DNA of 59,890 nucleotides from Deinococcus budaensis (GCF_014201885.1 NZ_JACHFN010000020.1:1-59890), one strand, 5' to 3'. Shown: positions 35,045-46,985, counted from the stretch's first letter. Program-made: numbers and translations. The notes: generated by a model not told the origin, from the letters alone.

Positions 35045-36270
35045 GTGACCGCGACACCGAACGTTACCTCGACCGGGCCACCCGTGGCCTGTGGGGTCAG
35101 GCCCGCCGGGACGCCCGGCTGGAACTGCGCGGCGCCGTCGAGGACAAGGTCTACCGCTTTTCCCTGCTGGGCCTCGACGGGCCGGAGGCCGTGCAGGCCG
35201 CCCTGCGCGACCTGGGCAGCCCGCACGCCATCGCCCGCGACCTGAGCCGGGTTCACAGCCTGCCCCACGCGGCCCGCGCGGCGCTGCTCGCCGGGGTCGC
35301 TGGCCTGCTGGGGGTGCAGGCGCTGGCGCAGGTGCCGACGGTGCGGGCCATTGCGGAACGTCAAACGGAGGAGTGCCGCCCCCTCAGCCCCGCCGCTCGG
35401 CAAACCCTGACCGCCCAGCAACGGCAAACTTACGACGCCTTCGTACAATCCAAGGGCGGTCCTGAAGGTGCAGTGGCGTGGTGTCAGCAGCAGGTGGACC
35501 AGCGAAGTGACCTGCTGAGCCTGAAGGACATCGTCGTGGCCCTTGAGGCAGGTGGTGTCCAGGTCGACATGCTGGACGGCGTGGAGGGCTACCTGATCCT
35601 GTCTTTCCCTGGCGGCAAGAACACCCAGGGCCTGGACCTGAGCCACAGCCTGAAACAGGTCGGCGGGCAGGCCTACGTCTCAAAGCTGGTGCTGCTGGGT
35701 CGTCTGCGCCAGTCCGTGACGAAGGTGCCTCTGAGACTTGAAGGGCTGGTCAACCCGGTATTGCAGCTTGGCCCCGCGAAACTTCAACTCGGCACGCCGT
35801 CCACGCCCGTCCTTGCCACAGATATCTACGCCTTCCCGGTGCTGGAAGACCTGGAATACCTCCTGAAGGAGGTCGCGCCCCACGACCTGCCGGTCAGGTT
35901 CGCCGTTCTTCCTGAGAACAAGGACTATCTCGGCCCCGTCCAGGCCCTGAACTTGTCCGCGCCGGACGGCACCCTGTACGCCCTCGTGAGCAACGAACTT
36001 CTGACACTTCAGCAGCCTCTCCCGAATTGCGTTTGCGACTGGTTTTCGCTCAGCGTTCGCCGCGTACAGAATGAACGGATTCAGGTTCCCAACAGGTCCG
36101 GCTCCACGCGAGAGTTCCGCATCGTGAGCAGTCCTGCCGAATTGCTGACGGCCACCCAGCGCAAAGAAGCGGCCCTCCTTGTCTACCGCCTCGACCCCAG
36201 CGACCTCCGTAACCTCAAGCTGACTCCGGTGCCTGCCGGGCAGGTCCGCCTGACACCTTCCCGACCCTGA
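35041..36270 (+). CDS. PadR-associated membrane-anchored protein
   Basis: A 409-residue protein. The N-terminal part (DRDTERYLDRATRGLWGQAR, then LRDLGSPHAIARDLS) is the helical domain commonly found beside PadR regulators. One transmembrane helix lies near residues 78-97 (ALLAGVAGLLGVQALAQ). The remaining 300 residues face outside and resemble the stalk-and-copper-amine-oxidase-like pattern only weakly; I assign no function. The outer part is less GC-biased than its neighbours. Confidence 0.65.
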   Translation: MSDRDTERYLDRATRGLWGQARRDARLELRGAVEDKVYRFSLLGLDGPEAVQAALRDLGSPHAIARDLSRVHSLPHAARAALLAGVAGLLGVQALAQVPTVRAIAERQTEECRPLSPAARQTLTAQQRQTYDAFVQSKGGPEGAVAWCQQQVDQRSDLLSLKDIVVALEAGGVQVDMLDGVEGYLILSFPGGKNTQGLDLSHSLKQVGGQAYVSKLVLLGRLRQSVTKVPLRLEGLVNPVLQLGPAKLQLGTPSTPVLATDIYAFPVLEDLEYLLKEVAPHDLPVRFAVLPENKDYLGPVQALNLSAPDGTLYALVSNELLTLQQPLPNCVCDWFSLSVRRVQNERIQVPNRSGSTREFRIVSSPAELLTATQRKEAALLVYRLDPSDLRNLKLTPVPAGQVRLTPSRP

Positions 36271-36271
36271 T

Positions 36272-37057
<786 letters not shown>

Positions 37058-37209
37058 AGCGCCTCAGGGTAGCGCGTGGCCCCCCAGACCCCTGGGCCGG
37101 GCCCAGGAGCCTGCCCCGCGCTGGGCCGCGCCGAGAGCTGAAACTGCGCCGAGACTGGGCAACCGAGATTGGGCAACTTAGCCCCCGGTCTCCCCGGCGC
37201 CGGGCTACC

Positions 37210-37716
37210 ATGAGGGCAGCTTATGATGCGATTAAAGCTCTTTTCTCACAGGCGCCCGTGTCGCGGCGGCCCGGCGTGGCGCGTGTGACCCGGCCGCTGC
37301 GTCTCTTGCTGGTCGACGACAGCTTCATGGACCGCCACCTGGCCGAGGAGGTCTTTGCCGACTACGCCCAGCTGTGCCGGGTGAGCACCGTCGCCAGCGG
37401 ACAGGCGGCCCTCGATACCCTGCTGGCGCCGGGCGCGACCTTGCCCGACGTGGTGCTGCTGGACATCAACATGCCGGGCATGTCGGGCTTCGAGGTGCTG
37501 AGCGCCATGAAGGCCCACCCCCAGCTGGTGCAGATTCCGGTGGTGATGCTGACCACCTCCAACCACGACCAGGACATCACCCGGGCCTATACCCTGCATG
37601 CCAGCTCGTACCTGATCAAGTCGGTGAACTTTCAGGAGTTCGTGGCCCAGGTCGAGGGCTTCTTGGAGTTCTGGACCAAGACCCGCCTGACCTCCTGGCC
37701 CGAAGCGACCGCCTGA
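37210..37716 (+). CDS. Single-domain response regulator
   Basis: A CheY-like receiver without an output domain. Acidic pocket LLVDDSFMD, phosphorylation Asp in DVVLLDINMPGMSGFEVL, Thr in VVMLTTS and Lys in SYLIKSVNFQEF. From ATG 37210 it would be 168 residues, but the first 30 are not receiver sequence, and GTG 37258 or GTG 37276 are alternatives. No histidine kinase is nearby. Deinococcus has many such orphan receivers. Confidence 0.82.
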   Translation: MRAAYDAIKALFSQAPVSRRPGVARVTRPLRLLLVDDSFMDRHLAEEVFADYAQLCRVSTVASGQAALDTLLAPGATLPDVVLLDINMPGMSGFEVLSAMKAHPQLVQIPVVMLTTSNHDQDITRAYTLHASSYLIKSVNFQEFVAQVEGFLEFWTKTRLTSWPEATA

Positions 37717-37765
37717 CCCCGGCGGGCGCGCCCGCTGAACAGGTCCGCTGCCGTACTGTAAGGCC

Positions 37766-37798
37766 ATGACGGTGTCGCCCAGCGGAGCCAGACCTTGA
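37766..37798 (+). CDS. Ten-codon leader ORF before mnhE
   Basis: TACTGT (37754-37759) sits exactly six bases before ATG 37766, the leaderless pattern used by genes all over this window. The ORF encodes MTVSPSGARP and its TGA (37796-37798) overlaps the TTG start of mnhE by three bases (TTGA). It could couple translation of the downstream gene. An alternative is that ATG 37766 was the original start, now shifted in frame. Confidence 0.5.
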   Translation: MTVSPSGARP

Positions 37799-38307
37799 GA
37801 AGTGCAGGCTTCAACCTGCTGCTGGCGCTGGTCTGGGCGCTGTTTCTGGGCGAAGTCAGCCTGCGGTCGCTGGCGCTGGGCTTCTTGATCGGCTTCGTGA
37901 TTCTGGCGCTGTTTCGCCGGGCGCTGGGGGCCACCCCCTATGTCCGCAGCGTGCTGGGGGCGCTGGCGCTCACCGGGTATTTCCTGTGGGAACTGGTGCG
38001 CGCCAACCTGCATATGGCGCTGCTGGCCCTGCGCGCCCACCCGCGCCTGAACCCGCTGATCGTGGGCGTGCCGCTGCGGCTGGAAGGCGACGTGCCGCTG
38101 ACCCTGCTCGCCTCGCTGACGGGGCTTTTGCCGGGCACGGTGGCGCTGGGCTTCTCCCCCGACCGCCGGGTGCTGTATGTCCACGCGCTGGGCATGGACG
38201 ACGCCCGCGCGGCGCGGGCCAGCGTGCTGGCGGTCGAGCGGCGGCTGCTGCGCCTGACCGGCGGTTCCGGCGCCGAGGAGGCTACTCCGCGCCCTCCTCG
38301 GCGCTGA
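37795..38307 (+). CDS. mnhE: Na+/H+ antiporter subunit E (MnhE/MrpE-like)
   Basis: A 170-residue membrane protein matching the Mrp antiporter E subunit: FNLLLALVWALFLGEVSLRS, YFLWELVRANLHMALLALR and LTLLASLTGLLPGTVALGF, then LYVHALGMDD. Normally E works with subunits A-D, F and G; none is adjacent here. TTG 37795 is the start, with GGAG about eight bases upstream and no in-frame ATG before a stop. It ends 26 bases inside the convergent YqhA gene. Confidence 0.82.
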   Translation: MRSAGFNLLLALVWALFLGEVSLRSLALGFLIGFVILALFRRALGATPYVRSVLGALALTGYFLWELVRANLHMALLALRAHPRLNPLIVGVPLRLEGDVPLTLLASLTGLLPGTVALGFSPDRRVLYVHALGMDDARAARASVLAVERRLLRLTGGSGAEEATPRPPRR

Positions 38308-38977
38308 CCCGGCCCTCGGCCTTGGCCTTGGTGGCGCGCTCGGCCCGCGCCACCTCCTGCTCGGCGATGTGGCGCTGCTCGGTGTCGTGCTCGAACAGTT
38401 CGCGCCGGGCGCGGATCTTGGCCTCCGGCTGCTGGAGGTCACCCCCGCTGCCCTTGTGCACCTGCTGAAAAAACACCAGCGCCCCGCCGGCCAGCGCCAG
38501 CGCCCCGGCGAAGTACAGCGTCTCCAGCGGCTCTTCCCAGCGGATGAAGTGCTCCAGAAAGGTCACGCCCAGAATCACGATTACCACCGAGATGACCTTT
38601 TGCTCCAGGTCCGACAGGCTCTCGACCCCCAGCGCCGAGGTCAGGTTGAGCGGCGTGATAAAGAGCGAGTACAGCCCCACCCCGATCAGGTAAAAGACCA
38701 CCGCCTTGAGCATGGTGCCCACGACCTCCAGAAACTCGACCGCCAGCGTGCTCGACTGGCTGGTGATGCCGCGCTCGAAGGTCTCGCGCCAGGTCTCGTA
38801 GATGGTCGTCAGCGCGAGCAGCGTGCCTTGCAAAAACAGGCTGAAGGCAACCAGCAGCACGGCGATCACGGCGATCAACACCACGAAGCGCGTGCGGCCG
38901 ATCAGGTCACTGAACCACTCGCGCTTGGAGGGTTCTTCGGCAGGTTGGGACCGGGTGCGGGTCATGGCTGCCATCAT
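38282..38977 (-). CDS. YqhA/UPF0114 family membrane protein
   Basis: A 231-residue protein with three or four helices of the YqhA family (RTRFVVLIAVIAVLLVAFSL, FYLIGVGLYSLFITPLNL, VISVVIVILGVTFLEHFIRW) and a charged C-terminal tail of about 50 residues (RARRELFEHDTEQRHIAEQE). Function is unknown. Two ATGs (38977 and 38965) are possible starts; no clear signal decides. Confidence 0.8.
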   Translation of the reverse strand: MMAAMTRTRSQPAEEPSKREWFSDLIGRTRFVVLIAVIAVLLVAFSLFLQGTLLALTTIYETWRETFERGITSQSSTLAVEFLEVVGTMLKAVVFYLIGVGLYSLFITPLNLTSALGVESLSDLEQKVISVVIVILGVTFLEHFIRWEEPLETLYFAGALALAGGALVFFQQVHKGSGGDLQQPEAKIRARRELFEHDTEQRHIAEQEVARAERATKAKAEGRVSAEEGAE

Positions 38978-39096
38978 GCCCGCCCCGCTCTGCCCGGTGC
39001 TGTATCCCTGAAGAGAATCGCTTCCCCCATGTGTGGCTCCGGCCCCCGCCCGGCCCGCTCCACGTCGCGGGGCGGCCCCGCTGGACTGCCCGCGTG

Positions 39097-39449
39097 ATGC
39101 CGGGTCACCGCTTTTTCCCCGGCCTGCTGCCCCGGCTGTTCGGCGCCGGGTACCTGCGGCCCCAGACGGTGCCGGAGGCCCCCGAACGGCTCAGGCAGGG
39201 AAAGGAGCTGGGCCTGCGGGCGGAGGACGGGGGTAGGGCCGACCCAGCTGAGGACCCAGCTGAGGACCCAGCCGAGGCCCTGGCCGAAGCCGTGCTGCGC
39301 CTCCACATCGAACGCACCGTGCAGACCATTCGCGGGGCGGAGGTGCTGCGCGGGCTGTGCCCGACCTGCTGGTGGTCGGCGGGCGCCACGACAGCGCCAC
39401 CGGAGCGGTGGATTTCTTCGCGGAGGCGCCCGGCGCCGGGCAGACCTGA
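39097..39449 (+). pseudogene. Frameshifted small gene with DPAE repeats
   Basis: From ATG 39097 the frame gives GHRFFPGLLPRLFGAGYLRP, a (DPAE)3 repeat from a 12-bp tandem unit (39241-39276), and LHIERTVQTIRGAEVLR. Near 39350 the sense moves to another frame (AVPDLLVVGGRHDSATGAVD) ending at TGA 39447-39449. The join reads as one protein of about 117 residues. I recognise no family; the frameshift may be real or an assembly error. Confidence 0.45.
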
Positions 39450-39546
39450 CGGCGGGCAGGCCTGACGACTTCGGCGTGGCCGCCTCCCGCCACCTGACCG
39501 CTCGTTCGGGGACGTTCGCCGCCGCGCGGAGCCGTACCCTGGAGGC

Positions 39547-40614
<1,068 letters not shown>

Positions 40615-40628
40615 GGGCAGGGGCCAAG

Positions 40629-40666
40629 GGAAAGGGCGCTGAAGCTTTGGCCGCAGCGCCCTTTCC
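40629..40666. terminator. Bidirectional terminator-like hairpin
   Basis: A perfect 13-bp stem, GGAAAGGGCGCTG (40629-40641) with CAGCGCCCTTTCC (40654-40666), lies between the convergent siroheme-decarboxylase-like and SDR genes. Confidence 0.75.
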
Positions 40667-40682
40667 AGTCTTTGGCTGATCC

Positions 40683-41591
40683 TCAGCCGCCGACGACCGT
40701 GCCCCCGTTGGGGTGCAGGACCTGCCCGGAGAAGTACGAGGAGTCGTCCGACGCCAGGAACACGTAGGCGGGCGCCACCTCGGCAGGCTGACCGGGGCGG
40801 CCCAGGGGCGTCTCGCCCCAGTCGCTCGCCAGCTTGTCCTCGCTGATGGTGGCGGGAATCAAGGGCGTCCAGATCGGGCCGGGAGCCACGGCGTTCACGC
40901 GGATCTTCTTTTCCGCGAGGTTCTGGCTGAGGCTGCGGGTAAAGGCCACGATGGCGCCCTTGGTCGAGGCGTAGTCCATCAGCTCCGGGCTGCCCTTGTA
41001 GGCGGTGATGCTGGTCGTGTTGATGATGACCGAGCCTTCTTTCAGGTGCGGCATCGCGGCCTGCGTCAGGTAGAACATCCCGAAGATGTTGGTACGGAAG
41101 GTGCGCTCCAGTTGCTCAGGCGTGATGTTAGTGATGCTCTTTTGCTCGTGCTGCTCGGCGGCGTTGTTGACCAGGATATCGAGCTGGCCCAGTTGCTCGA
41201 CCGTCTGCTCAACCGCCTGCCGGGCGAAGGCCACGTCCCCGATGTCGCCCGCGATGGCAACGGCCCGGCGGCCCTCGGCCTCCACCATCGCCACCGTGTC
41301 CTGCGCGTCCTGGTGCTCGTCGAGGTAAAGGATCGCCACGTCGGCGCCCTCGCGGGCGAAATGCACGGCGACCGCCCGCCCGATCCCGCTGTCGCCCCCG
41401 GTGATCAGAGCGACCTTGCCCTCCAGCTTGCCGCTGCCCCGGTAGTCCTCGCGGATGACGACTGGCTGGACGTTCATCTCGGCCTCGCTGCCGGGCTGGG
41501 TGCCCTGCGTCTCGACGGGCGTTTCCTGCGGGTAGTCCCCGGTGGAGGCGGTTTCGGGTTTGTCGTTCTGGCCCTTTCCGGAATTGGTCAT
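40683..41591 (-). CDS. SDR family oxidoreductase (general stress protein 39-like)
   Basis: A 302-residue short-chain dehydrogenase of the group with a long polar N-terminus (about 60 residues, Gln/Glu/Thr rich), as in Bacillus YdaD/GSP39. Core marks: ALITGGDSGIGRAVAVHFAR, VNNAAEQ and YASTKGAIVAF (Tyr-x3-Lys), ending GQVLHPNGG. Substrate unknown; relatives are stress-induced. ATG 41591 is preferred because the upstream frame is low-quality. GAGAGT six bases upstream is a weak -10. Confidence 0.87.
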   Translation of the reverse strand: MTNSGKGQNDKPETASTGDYPQETPVETQGTQPGSEAEMNVQPVVIREDYRGSGKLEGKVALITGGDSGIGRAVAVHFAREGADVAILYLDEHQDAQDTVAMVEAEGRRAVAIAGDIGDVAFARQAVEQTVEQLGQLDILVNNAAEQHEQKSITNITPEQLERTFRTNIFGMFYLTQAAMPHLKEGSVIINTTSITAYKGSPELMDYASTKGAIVAFTRSLSQNLAEKKIRVNAVAPGPIWTPLIPATISEDKLASDWGETPLGRPGQPAEVAPAYVFLASDDSSYFSGQVLHPNGGTVVGG

Positions 41592-41682
41592 GGCGGCACT
41601 CTCACACGCCCTGCCCCCGAGCCGCGCCCCCCAGCTCACATCTTTCAGGAGGTGTAAAGGCCGCGCTGAGAGGACAGGCCAC

Positions 41683-41711
41683 TTGACAGATGTATTGCGT
41701 ATACATAACGT
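41683..41711 (+). promoter_or_regulatory. Promoter with palindrome before the HTH gene
   Basis: TTGACA (41683-41688) and TAACGT (41706-41711) are 17 bp apart, and ATG 41718 lies six bases past the -10. An inverted repeat ATGTAT-TGCGT-ATACAT (41690-41706) fills the spacer and is a candidate operator for the HTH protein it precedes. Confidence 0.72.
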
Positions 41712-41717
41712 ACTGTC

Positions 41718-41996
41718 ATGGGGGGAAAACAGCAGGAAGACGCCCGCTTGCACAATCGGTTGGCGGCCCTGCGTGCCGAACGTGGCCTCTCACGGAGCCA
41801 ACTGGCTGCTGCTGTCGGCGTGAACCCTCAGTCGGTCGGCTTTATCGAGCGGGGGGATTACGGCCCCAGCTTGGTCCTCGCCTTGAAGATCGCCGCTGTG
41901 TTCGAGCTGCCGGTCGAGGCGGTCTTCTCCCTCGCGCCGCTGCCGCCGCTGAGCGCGCAGGTCTACGGCAAAGACAGCAAAAAGGAGCTTGTATGA
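41718..41996 (+). CDS. XRE-type HTH transcriptional regulator
   Basis: A 92-residue Cro/C1-type regulator. The HTH is LHNRLAALRAERGLSRSQLA, AAVGVNPQSVGFIERGDYGP, SLVLALKIAAVFELPVEAVF. It belongs to the short class that regulates an adjacent membrane-protein gene. Its start is set by TAACGT six bases upstream. Its stop overlaps the next ATG (ATGA at 41993-41996). Confidence 0.88.
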   Translation: MGGKQQEDARLHNRLAALRAERGLSRSQLAAAVGVNPQSVGFIERGDYGPSLVLALKIAAVFELPVEAVFSLAPLPPLSAQVYGKDSKKELV

Positions 41997-42478
41997 CGCT
42001 GACTGCCCCCGCCTACAGCCGCACCCAGCCGCTGACCAGAAGGCGCCGCCTCGCTGCCGTGTTGGGCATGAGCGTTCTGCTCGCCCAAATTTTCCTGCCG
42101 GGAATGGATTCCACCCGCTGGGCGGGCGTCTGGCCGCTGCTGCTGCTACCGGGGATCGCGTTTCGCCTGCACGGCCTGACCTCGCGGGCCTGGGTCTGGA
42201 ACCGCCTCTTTCGCCGGACAGAGCAGCTGGACGAATACGAGACCCACGCCCGCAACGCCTTTGTCGCCCGTGCCTATGCCGTCTCCGGACCGCTGCTATG
42301 GGCAAGTTTCGCGGCGTTCCTGCTGGGGGGCGGTCTGCTCCGTACGGTCCCGGCGCTGAACCCCTTTGCCGGGGCCAACGTGGAGGTTGCCACGGCGCTG
42401 TTCATCGTCGTGGTCGTCAGCCTGTTCGACGCCCTGCCGCGCATCGTGGCGGCGTTGAACGAACCGGAAGCGGATTGA
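41993..42478 (+). CDS. Four-helix membrane protein coupled to HTH gene
   Basis: A 161-residue protein with helices near residues 22-38, 44-60, 95-113 and 133-150 (LAAVLGMSVLLAQIFLPG, GVWPLLLLPGIAF, GPLLWASFAAFLLGG, VATALFIVVVVSLFDAL). No family recognised beyond association with XRE regulators. AAAGGAG precedes ATG 41993. Function unknown. Confidence 0.72.
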   Translation: MTLTAPAYSRTQPLTRRRRLAAVLGMSVLLAQIFLPGMDSTRWAGVWPLLLLPGIAFRLHGLTSRAWVWNRLFRRTEQLDEYETHARNAFVARAYAVSGPLLWASFAAFLLGGGLLRTVPALNPFAGANVEVATALFIVVVVSLFDALPRIVAALNEPEAD

Positions 42479-42489
42479 GGCGAATGATT

Positions 42490-42539
42490 GAGCGGCGCCC
42501 ACCTTCCCGAGCGGGGGTAGGCGCCGCTCACGTCTGAAG
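42490..42539. terminator. Hairpin between convergent genes
   Basis: Stem GAGCGGCGCC (42490-42499) pairs perfectly with GGCGCCGCTC (42530-42539), directly next to the tkt stop. There is no T run, so its strength is uncertain. Confidence 0.55.
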
Positions 42540-44519
<1,980 letters not shown>

Positions 44520-44533
44520 GTCCGGCAGTGTAG

Positions 44534-44574
44534 CGGGCGGCCCCCCTGGCGCGGGAAACGGTGGGGGCCGCCCG
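44534..44574. repeat. 12-bp inverted repeat beside the tkt promoter
   Basis: CGGGCGGCCCCC (44534-44545) pairs perfectly with GGGGGCCGCCCG (44563-44574). It lies one base from the -10 of tkt (44527-44532), so it would occupy the -35 region. Confidence 0.6.
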
Positions 44575-44580
44575 GGTTGA

Positions 44581-44620
44581 GCAAAGACGCGCCCCCACCT
44601 CACGAATAGGGGGGGGCGCG
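44581..44620 (-). terminator. Terminator-like hairpin upstream of tkt
   Basis: Stem CGCGCCCCC (44620-44612 leftward) with GGGGGCGCG (44596-44588), followed leftward by TCTTTGC. It would end transcripts from the promoter at 44705-44733 before tkt. Confidence 0.55.
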
Positions 44621-44647
44621 GTCAGAGGAAAAGCTGCGGGGCCGTCA

Positions 44648-44733
44648 GGCTCCATCCGGTTCGGGAAACAGGCACAACCACGGCGCCTCCATTCCGGTAA
44701 GGGCAGAATACGCCCCAGCCGTAATCCTGTCAA
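44648..44733 (-). promoter_or_regulatory. Strong promoter with a short downstream ORF ahead of tkt
   Basis: Leftward TTGACA (44733-44728) and TATTCT (44710-44705) are spaced 17 bp, the best sigma-A match in the region. A 15-codon frame (MEAPWLCLFPEPDGA) begins about 12 bases later and ends before the hairpin at 44581-44620. The unit could be an attenuator, a small RNA or a short peptide gene. The remaining bases to 44896 hold nothing I recognise. Confidence 0.5.
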
Positions 44734-44896
44734 GTGATTCCGTGAATGTAACTTGCTCATGAATTGCAGGGGGCCGGGCTGGATGCCGCCCGGCAGCGCA
44801 AACGCCCCGCCAGCGAGGGGCGCATATGCAGCCCTACGCCATTCGGCCTAGGGTCAGGATTGGCGCCCTGCTGCCCGGTCGCGGCAGGATGGCGGC

Positions 44897-45805
44897 ATGA
44901 GCGCCGCTTCCGCTGTCCCCGTCCGCCCGGCCCGGCCCCACGACGCTTTTCTCGCCGTGCTGCTGAACAATTCGTCGCAGGAGCCGCACTTTCACGGCAC
45001 GGCGGCGCGGCTGGCGGGGGCGCTGGAGGGCGAGGCCCACGGCTCCGTGGTGGCCGAAACGGCGGGTCGCCTGACGGGCCTGGGCACGCTCTGGCTGCCG
45101 GACTTCCACCCCACCCACGCCTGGGTGGGCCTGCACCTGCACCCCGACCACCGCGCGGACGGCACCCCGGCGGCGCTGCTGGAGGCGCTCGCCGCGCAGG
45201 CCCGCGCCGCCGGGCGGGAGCGGCTGTGGGCCAGCGTCCGCACGGATTACCTGCCGAGCTGGCCCGACCTGCCCGCGCTGGGCTTCCGTAAGGTGCACCG
45301 CACCTTCGGCGGGGGGTTCCACCTGCGCGGGTGGGCGGCGAACACCGCCCGGCTGGAGGCCGAACTGGAGCGGCAGGGCTACACCTTCACGCCCGCCGCC
45401 CCTTTCCGGGACGACCCCCGTCTGGGCACCCTGTACGCCCTGACCCGGGAGGACAAGGTCAACGCCGCGCCGACCATCCCGCCCGCCGCCGAGAGGCTGC
45501 CGGACGGGGACGCTCTCTGGGACGCCGCGTGGTTGGCCTGGCAGGGCGAGACGCTGGTGGGCCTCGCCCTGCCGGAGCGGTCGCGGCTGGCCGCCTGGAA
45601 CGCCGTGTTGACCGTGCATCCGGGGCACCGCCGCCGGGGCCTGGCGACGGCGCTGCTGGCCCGGGTCGCGCGCCGCCTGCAAGCCCAGGACGTGCCCTTC
45701 CTGAACGTGGCGGGCAGCGGGCGGGACGCGGCGTACCTGGGCGTGTTGCGGCGGCTGGGCGCGCACCTCGAACCCGACTGGGTCGCCTGGGAACGGGACG
45801 TGTGA
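44897..45805 (+). CDS. GNAT family acetyltransferase, two-domain
   Basis: A 302-residue protein with two GNAT-like halves. The N-terminal half (GLGTLWLPDFHPTHAWVGLH, RADGTPAALLEALAAQ) is degenerate, with no clean acetyl-CoA loop. The C-terminal half (about 195-300) has VHPGHRRRGLATALLARVAR, a good loop. The substrate is unknown. Its stop overlaps the GTG start of the next GNAT gene (GTGA), so the two form an operon. Confidence 0.8.
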   Translation: MSAASAVPVRPARPHDAFLAVLLNNSSQEPHFHGTAARLAGALEGEAHGSVVAETAGRLTGLGTLWLPDFHPTHAWVGLHLHPDHRADGTPAALLEALAAQARAAGRERLWASVRTDYLPSWPDLPALGFRKVHRTFGGGFHLRGWAANTARLEAELERQGYTFTPAAPFRDDPRLGTLYALTREDKVNAAPTIPPAAERLPDGDALWDAAWLAWQGETLVGLALPERSRLAAWNAVLTVHPGHRRRGLATALLARVARRLQAQDVPFLNVAGSGRDAAYLGVLRRLGAHLEPDWVAWERDV

Positions 45806-46700
45806 TCGTCCGGTCCTTCCGGCAGGCCGACGCGCCCGCCGTCGCCCGGCTGGTCACGGCGAGTGTGCGGGGGCAGTGGAGCTATACGCCGCAGCAGTTC
45901 CGCGAATCCAGCGACCTGCTGCGGGTGCGCCTCGTCGCCGAGCGCGGGAGCGAGGTGGTGGCCACCGCCCACCTCTCCCCCTTCGGCCCCGGCGCGCCGG
46001 ACGCGCTGCGCCTCGACCTGGCGGGCGACCCGGCGGCCTTCTTGGCACTGTACCTCGCGGAGTGGGCGCGGAGGCCGCCCGGCTTCACCCGGCTGCTGGG
46101 GGTCACCCGCGAGGACTGGCCGGAGGCCGGGGCCTTCTTTCAGGTGGCGGGCTTTCGCAACGCCTGGCAGTCGTGGGGGGCGCACCTGGGGCTGCGTGAC
46201 TTCAGTCCGGCCCGTTTCGCCCGGCTGGAAGAGCGCCTCTACCTGGCGGGGTACGGGCCAGAGCGTCTGCCCGCGCACGCCCCGGAGGCCGACTGGGCGG
46301 CCCTCTCTGCGCTGCATCTGCTTGGTCTGGCGGACGCGCCGCGTAATCCGGCGACCACGCCCGACCCGCTGACGCTGGCGGACCTGCGGGACACCGTACG
46401 GCGCGGCGCGGGGAGGAGGCGGCCTTCGTCACCCGGTACCGGGGGGAAATCGTGGCCTGCACGCGGCTGACCGGGCGCGGCCCCAGGGCCGAGAGTGAAC
46501 AGACCGTGACCGCCCGTGCCCACCGGGGCCGGGGCCTCGCCACCGCCCTGAAGGCGCACGCGCTCGCCTGGGCGCAGGGGGAGGGCTTCACCCACGCCAG
46601 CACCGGCGGCACGGTGCTCAACCTGCCCATGCTGCGGGTCAACACCCGGCTGGGGTACGTCCCGGAAGCCCTGTGGGTGACCTGGGAACGTCGGCTGTAG
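45802..46700 (+). pseudogene. GNAT acetyltransferase split by a frameshift
   Basis: From GTG 45802 one frame runs through QADAPAVARLVTASVRGQWS, EVVATAHLSPFGPGAPDALR and ALSALHLLGLADAPRNP, then loses sense near 46405. The protein continues in another frame as EEAAFVTRYRGEIVACTRL and the acetyl-CoA loop HRGRGLATALKAHALAW to the stop at 46700. The break lies in a GC repeat (gcgcggcgcggg), where slippage or a sequencing error is easy. Repaired, it is a two-domain GNAT protein of about 298 residues, similar in layout to its neighbour. Confidence 0.7.
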
Positions 46701-46781
46701 CCGGGAAACTGGGGCCGCGCCGGGGCCGCCCTTCTCACTCCTGTCAGAGTCTGTTCAGAAAATAAAGCTTATCTTAAGGCC

Positions 46782-46985
46782 ATGTCGCCCCTGACCCTCC
46801 AGGAACTGGTCGCCTACTTCTCCCACGCGCAGCAGGGCACCGGGCGCACCTACCAGGACATCGACTTCGTGCGCCTGATCGACGAGCTGGGGCTGGAGCA
46901 GGCCAACGCCCTGCGCCACGAGATCGTGCAGCAACTCGCCGGAGGCCGCCTGCTTCAGGTGATCCAGGCCGAACTCGCCGCCTGA
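46782..46985 (+). CDS. Small conserved-looking hypothetical protein
   Basis: A 67-residue acidic helical protein (LTLQELVAYFSHAQQG, YQDIDFVRLIDELGLEQANA, QQLAGGRLLQVIQAEL). No family recognised. Strong signals support it: TATCTT (46770-46775) six bases before ATG 46782, and a good terminator just after. Confidence 0.68.
   Translation: MSPLTLQELVAYFSHAQQGTGRTYQDIDFVRLIDELGLEQANALRHEIVQQLAGGRLLQVIQAELAA

Noticed and set aside
44520..44603. N-terminal extension of transketolase
   Set aside because: It would run through the promoter and the inverted repeat; the family start is ATG 44519.
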